From Cyanobacteria bacterium FACHB-63 (GTDB taxonomy: Bacteria; Cyanobacteriota; Cyanobacteriia; Leptolyngbyales; Leptolyngbyaceae), in the NCBI GenBank assembly GCA_014695255.1, contig JACJNX010000061.1, forward strand, positions 186,001 to 250,000: 64,000 nucleotides of DNA, written 5' to 3'. This document shows positions 62,629 to 64,000 of this stretch, in pieces. Positions within the stretch are counted from its first letter, which is position 1. The number at the start of each line of letters is the position of its first letter. A program made the translations under genes and the position numbers. The notes beneath the pieces are model-generated. The model saw only the letters and a program-made list of their open reading frames with translations. It was not told the origin of the DNA and did no database searches.

Positions 62629-64000
62629 ATGAAGCGGATTGTTTTGATTGCGGGGTTTGAGTCGTTTAATGCAGGATTGTATCGGCAGGCAGCGGACTTG
62701 GCTCAGGCGCGGTGTCCGGAGTTGGACGTGCGGGTGTTTAGCGATCGCGATCTCACCACAAATCCGACTGAAGTTGAAGCGGCTCTTAAGCAAGCAGACG
62801 TGTTTTTCGCAAGCTTGCTATTTGATTATGATCAGGTGCTTTGGTTAAGAGAACGAGTGCGGGCGATTCCGATTCGATTGGTGTTTGAATCGGCGCTAGA
62901 GTTGATGAGTTTGACGCAGCTTGGGAAGTTTGCAATTGGCGATAAGCCGAAAGGAATGCCGAAGCCCGTCAAATTTATTCTCGATAAATTTAGTAATGGG
63001 CGCGAAGAAGATAAGCTTGCGGGATATATTAGCTTTCTCAAAACAGGTCCGAAATTATTGAAATTTGTGCCAGTGCAGAAGGTGCAAGATCTGCGGAATT
63101 GGTTGATTATTTATGGCTATTGGAATGCGGGTGGAATAGAGAATGTTGTATCACTGTTTTGTACGATCGCTCAAAAATATCTCGGTCTAACGGTTGGAGA
63201 AATTGCAGAACCGATCGAGACTCCAAACATTGGTCTATTGCATCCCGATTATTCTGGTTATTTTGAATCACCAAAGCAATATCTAGATTGGTATCATCAG
63301 CGCTTTAATTCTGATCATCCCACGGTTGGAATTCTGTTGTATCGGAAGCACGTTATTACAAACCAACAGTACATTCCGAAACTAATCAGAGCATTTGAAA
63401 AAGCGGATCTAATTCCGGTTCCAATTTTTATCAATGGCGTTGAAGGTCATGTTGCTGTTCGTGATTTGATGACGACTGAATATGAGCAACAACAGCGCGA
63501 TCTCGGAGTCAAAGAAACGCTTTCACTTTCGGATCAGGCGGTGAAAGTCGATGCGATTGTTTCAACGATCGGATTTCCGCTAGTCGGAGGTCCAGCCGGA
63601 TCAATGGAAGCAGGACGGCAGATCGAAGTTGCAAAACGGATTCTCAGTGCGAAGAATGTTCCTTACATTGTTGCGGCTCCGTTGTTGATTCAAGATATTC
63701 ATTCTTGGACAAGGCAGGGAATAGGCGGGTTGCAAAGTGTTGTGCTGTACTCGCTGCCTGAATTGGATGGAGCGATCGATACAATTCCGCTCGGTGGTTT
63801 AGTTGGAGAAACAATCTACTTAGTGCCGGAGCGAGTCGATCGTTTAACTGGAAGATTGAATCAATGGATTAAGTTACGCAGGACTCCAACTGAACAGCGA
63901 AAAATAGCAATTTTATTGTATGGATTTCCTCCGGGATATGGAGCAGTGGGAACAGCAGCATTGTTAAATGTGCCACGATCGCTGATCAAACTGCTTCAGA
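62629..64000 (+). CDS. Magnesium chelatase subunit H-like protein (ChlH/BchH family), 3' end cut
   Basis: ATG 62629 opens a frame that stays open to the window end, giving 457 residues of a protein normally about 1,200-1,300 aa. It begins MKRIVLIAGFESFNAGLYRQ and carries ChlH N-terminal blocks IGDKPKGMPKPVKFILDKFS, LRNWLIIYGYWNAGG and IVSTIGFPLVGGPAGSM. The start resembles the BchH-like second ChlH paralogue of cyanobacteria rather than the main ChlH, which usually begins with a longer MFT-type N-terminus. Family role: insertion of Mg2+ into protoporphyrin IX. No Shine-Dalgarno is obvious apart from GGGGAG about 18 bases upstream. Confidence 0.85.
   Translation, partial: MKRIVLIAGFESFNAGLYRQAADLAQARCPELDVRVFSDRDLTTNPTEVEAALKQADVFFASLLFDYDQVLWLRERVRAIPIRLVFESALELMSLTQLGKFAIGDKPKGMPKPVKFILDKFSNGREEDKLAGYISFLKTGPKLLKFVPVQKVQDLRNWLIIYGYWNAGGIENVVSLFCTIAQKYLGLTVGEIAEPIETPNIGLLHPDYSGYFESPKQYLDWYHQRFNSDHPTVGILLYRKHVITNQQYIPKLIRAFEKADLIPVPIFINGVEGHVAVRDLMTTEYEQQQRDLGVKETLSLSDQAVKVDAIVSTIGFPLVGGPAGSMEAGRQIEVAKRILSAKNVPYIVAAPLLIQDIHSWTRQGIGGLQSVVLYSLPELDGAIDTIPLGGLVGETIYLVPERVDRLTGRLNQWIKLRRTPTEQRKIAILLYGFPPGYGAVGTAALLNVPRSLIKLLQ

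Noticed and set aside
1-64000. CRISPR array, tRNA, rRNA or prophage
   Set aside because: I looked for regularly spaced repeats, cloverleaf-like segments and phage gene clusters and saw none; a tRNAscan or CRISPR finder run would settle this.

Overview
The window comes from a cyanobacterial chromosome, probably a filamentous, non-marine, Leptolyngbya- or Oscillatoriales-like lineage (inference). Evidence: phycobilisome genes at both ends (cpcF and four cpcG-type linkers; apcA, apcB, apcC), a ChlH/BchH family gene, cyanophycin synthetase and cyanophycinase, a cyAbrB regulator, two SLH-OprB porins, Uma2 proteins, and very frequent GCGATCGC (HIP1) octamers. No rRNA, tRNA, CRISPR array, complete insertion sequence or prophage is visible.

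Layout. 1-4.4 kb: end of a cpc operon, with cpcF and four tandem linkers in the order known from Anabaena (cpcG1-G2-G3/cpcL-G4), interrupted by two non-coding foldback repeats. 4.5-7.9 kb: Uma2 protein, an osmoprotectant-type ABC transporter and an unknown secreted protein. 8-13.4 kb: half-size TauE-like protein, peptide deformylase, HtrA protease, cyAbrB plus a 36-aa membrane peptide, ClC protein. 13.6-26 kb: GT39 glycosyltransferase, rpiA, SLH porin, glyoxalase I, CIA30 protein, alpha/beta hydrolase, a lipoprotein/ATP-grasp pair resembling E. coli ygiBC, subtilase with P domain, HhH-GPD glycosylase, phosphodiester glycosidase. 26.4-34.4 kb: exopolysaccharide export pair (Wza-like and Wzc-like), alpha-amylase, second SLH porin. 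34.5-45 kb: M48 protease, Uma2, trmD operon, cphB-cphA, small stress genes, Hsp20, GT2. 45.4-57.3 kb: SlyD, carotenoid-type oxidoreductase with DMT exporter, c-di-AMP riboswitch controlling a Usp gene, CHAD protein, MtnX-like phosphatase, LivH-type permease, purN, sugar ABC permease, Hsp70. 57.3-64 kb: CHASE3-GAF histidine kinase, apcABC, a toxin-antitoxin-like pair with an unusually large antitoxin candidate, and the 5' part of a chlH-like gene cut by the window end.

How it fits together. The two ends supply light-harvesting parts: allophycocyanin core subunits and the linkers that attach phycocyanin rods to the core, or through CpcL to the membrane. Much of the middle is core metabolism, envelope and stress functions. 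The most noteworthy items are the c-di-AMP riboswitch with a hairpin over the ribosome binding site upstream of a Usp gene, the PIN toxin paired with a 270-aa protein that ends in a VapB-like tail, the MITE-like element that touches the cpcG1 stop codon, and the 36-aa membrane peptide behind cyAbrB.
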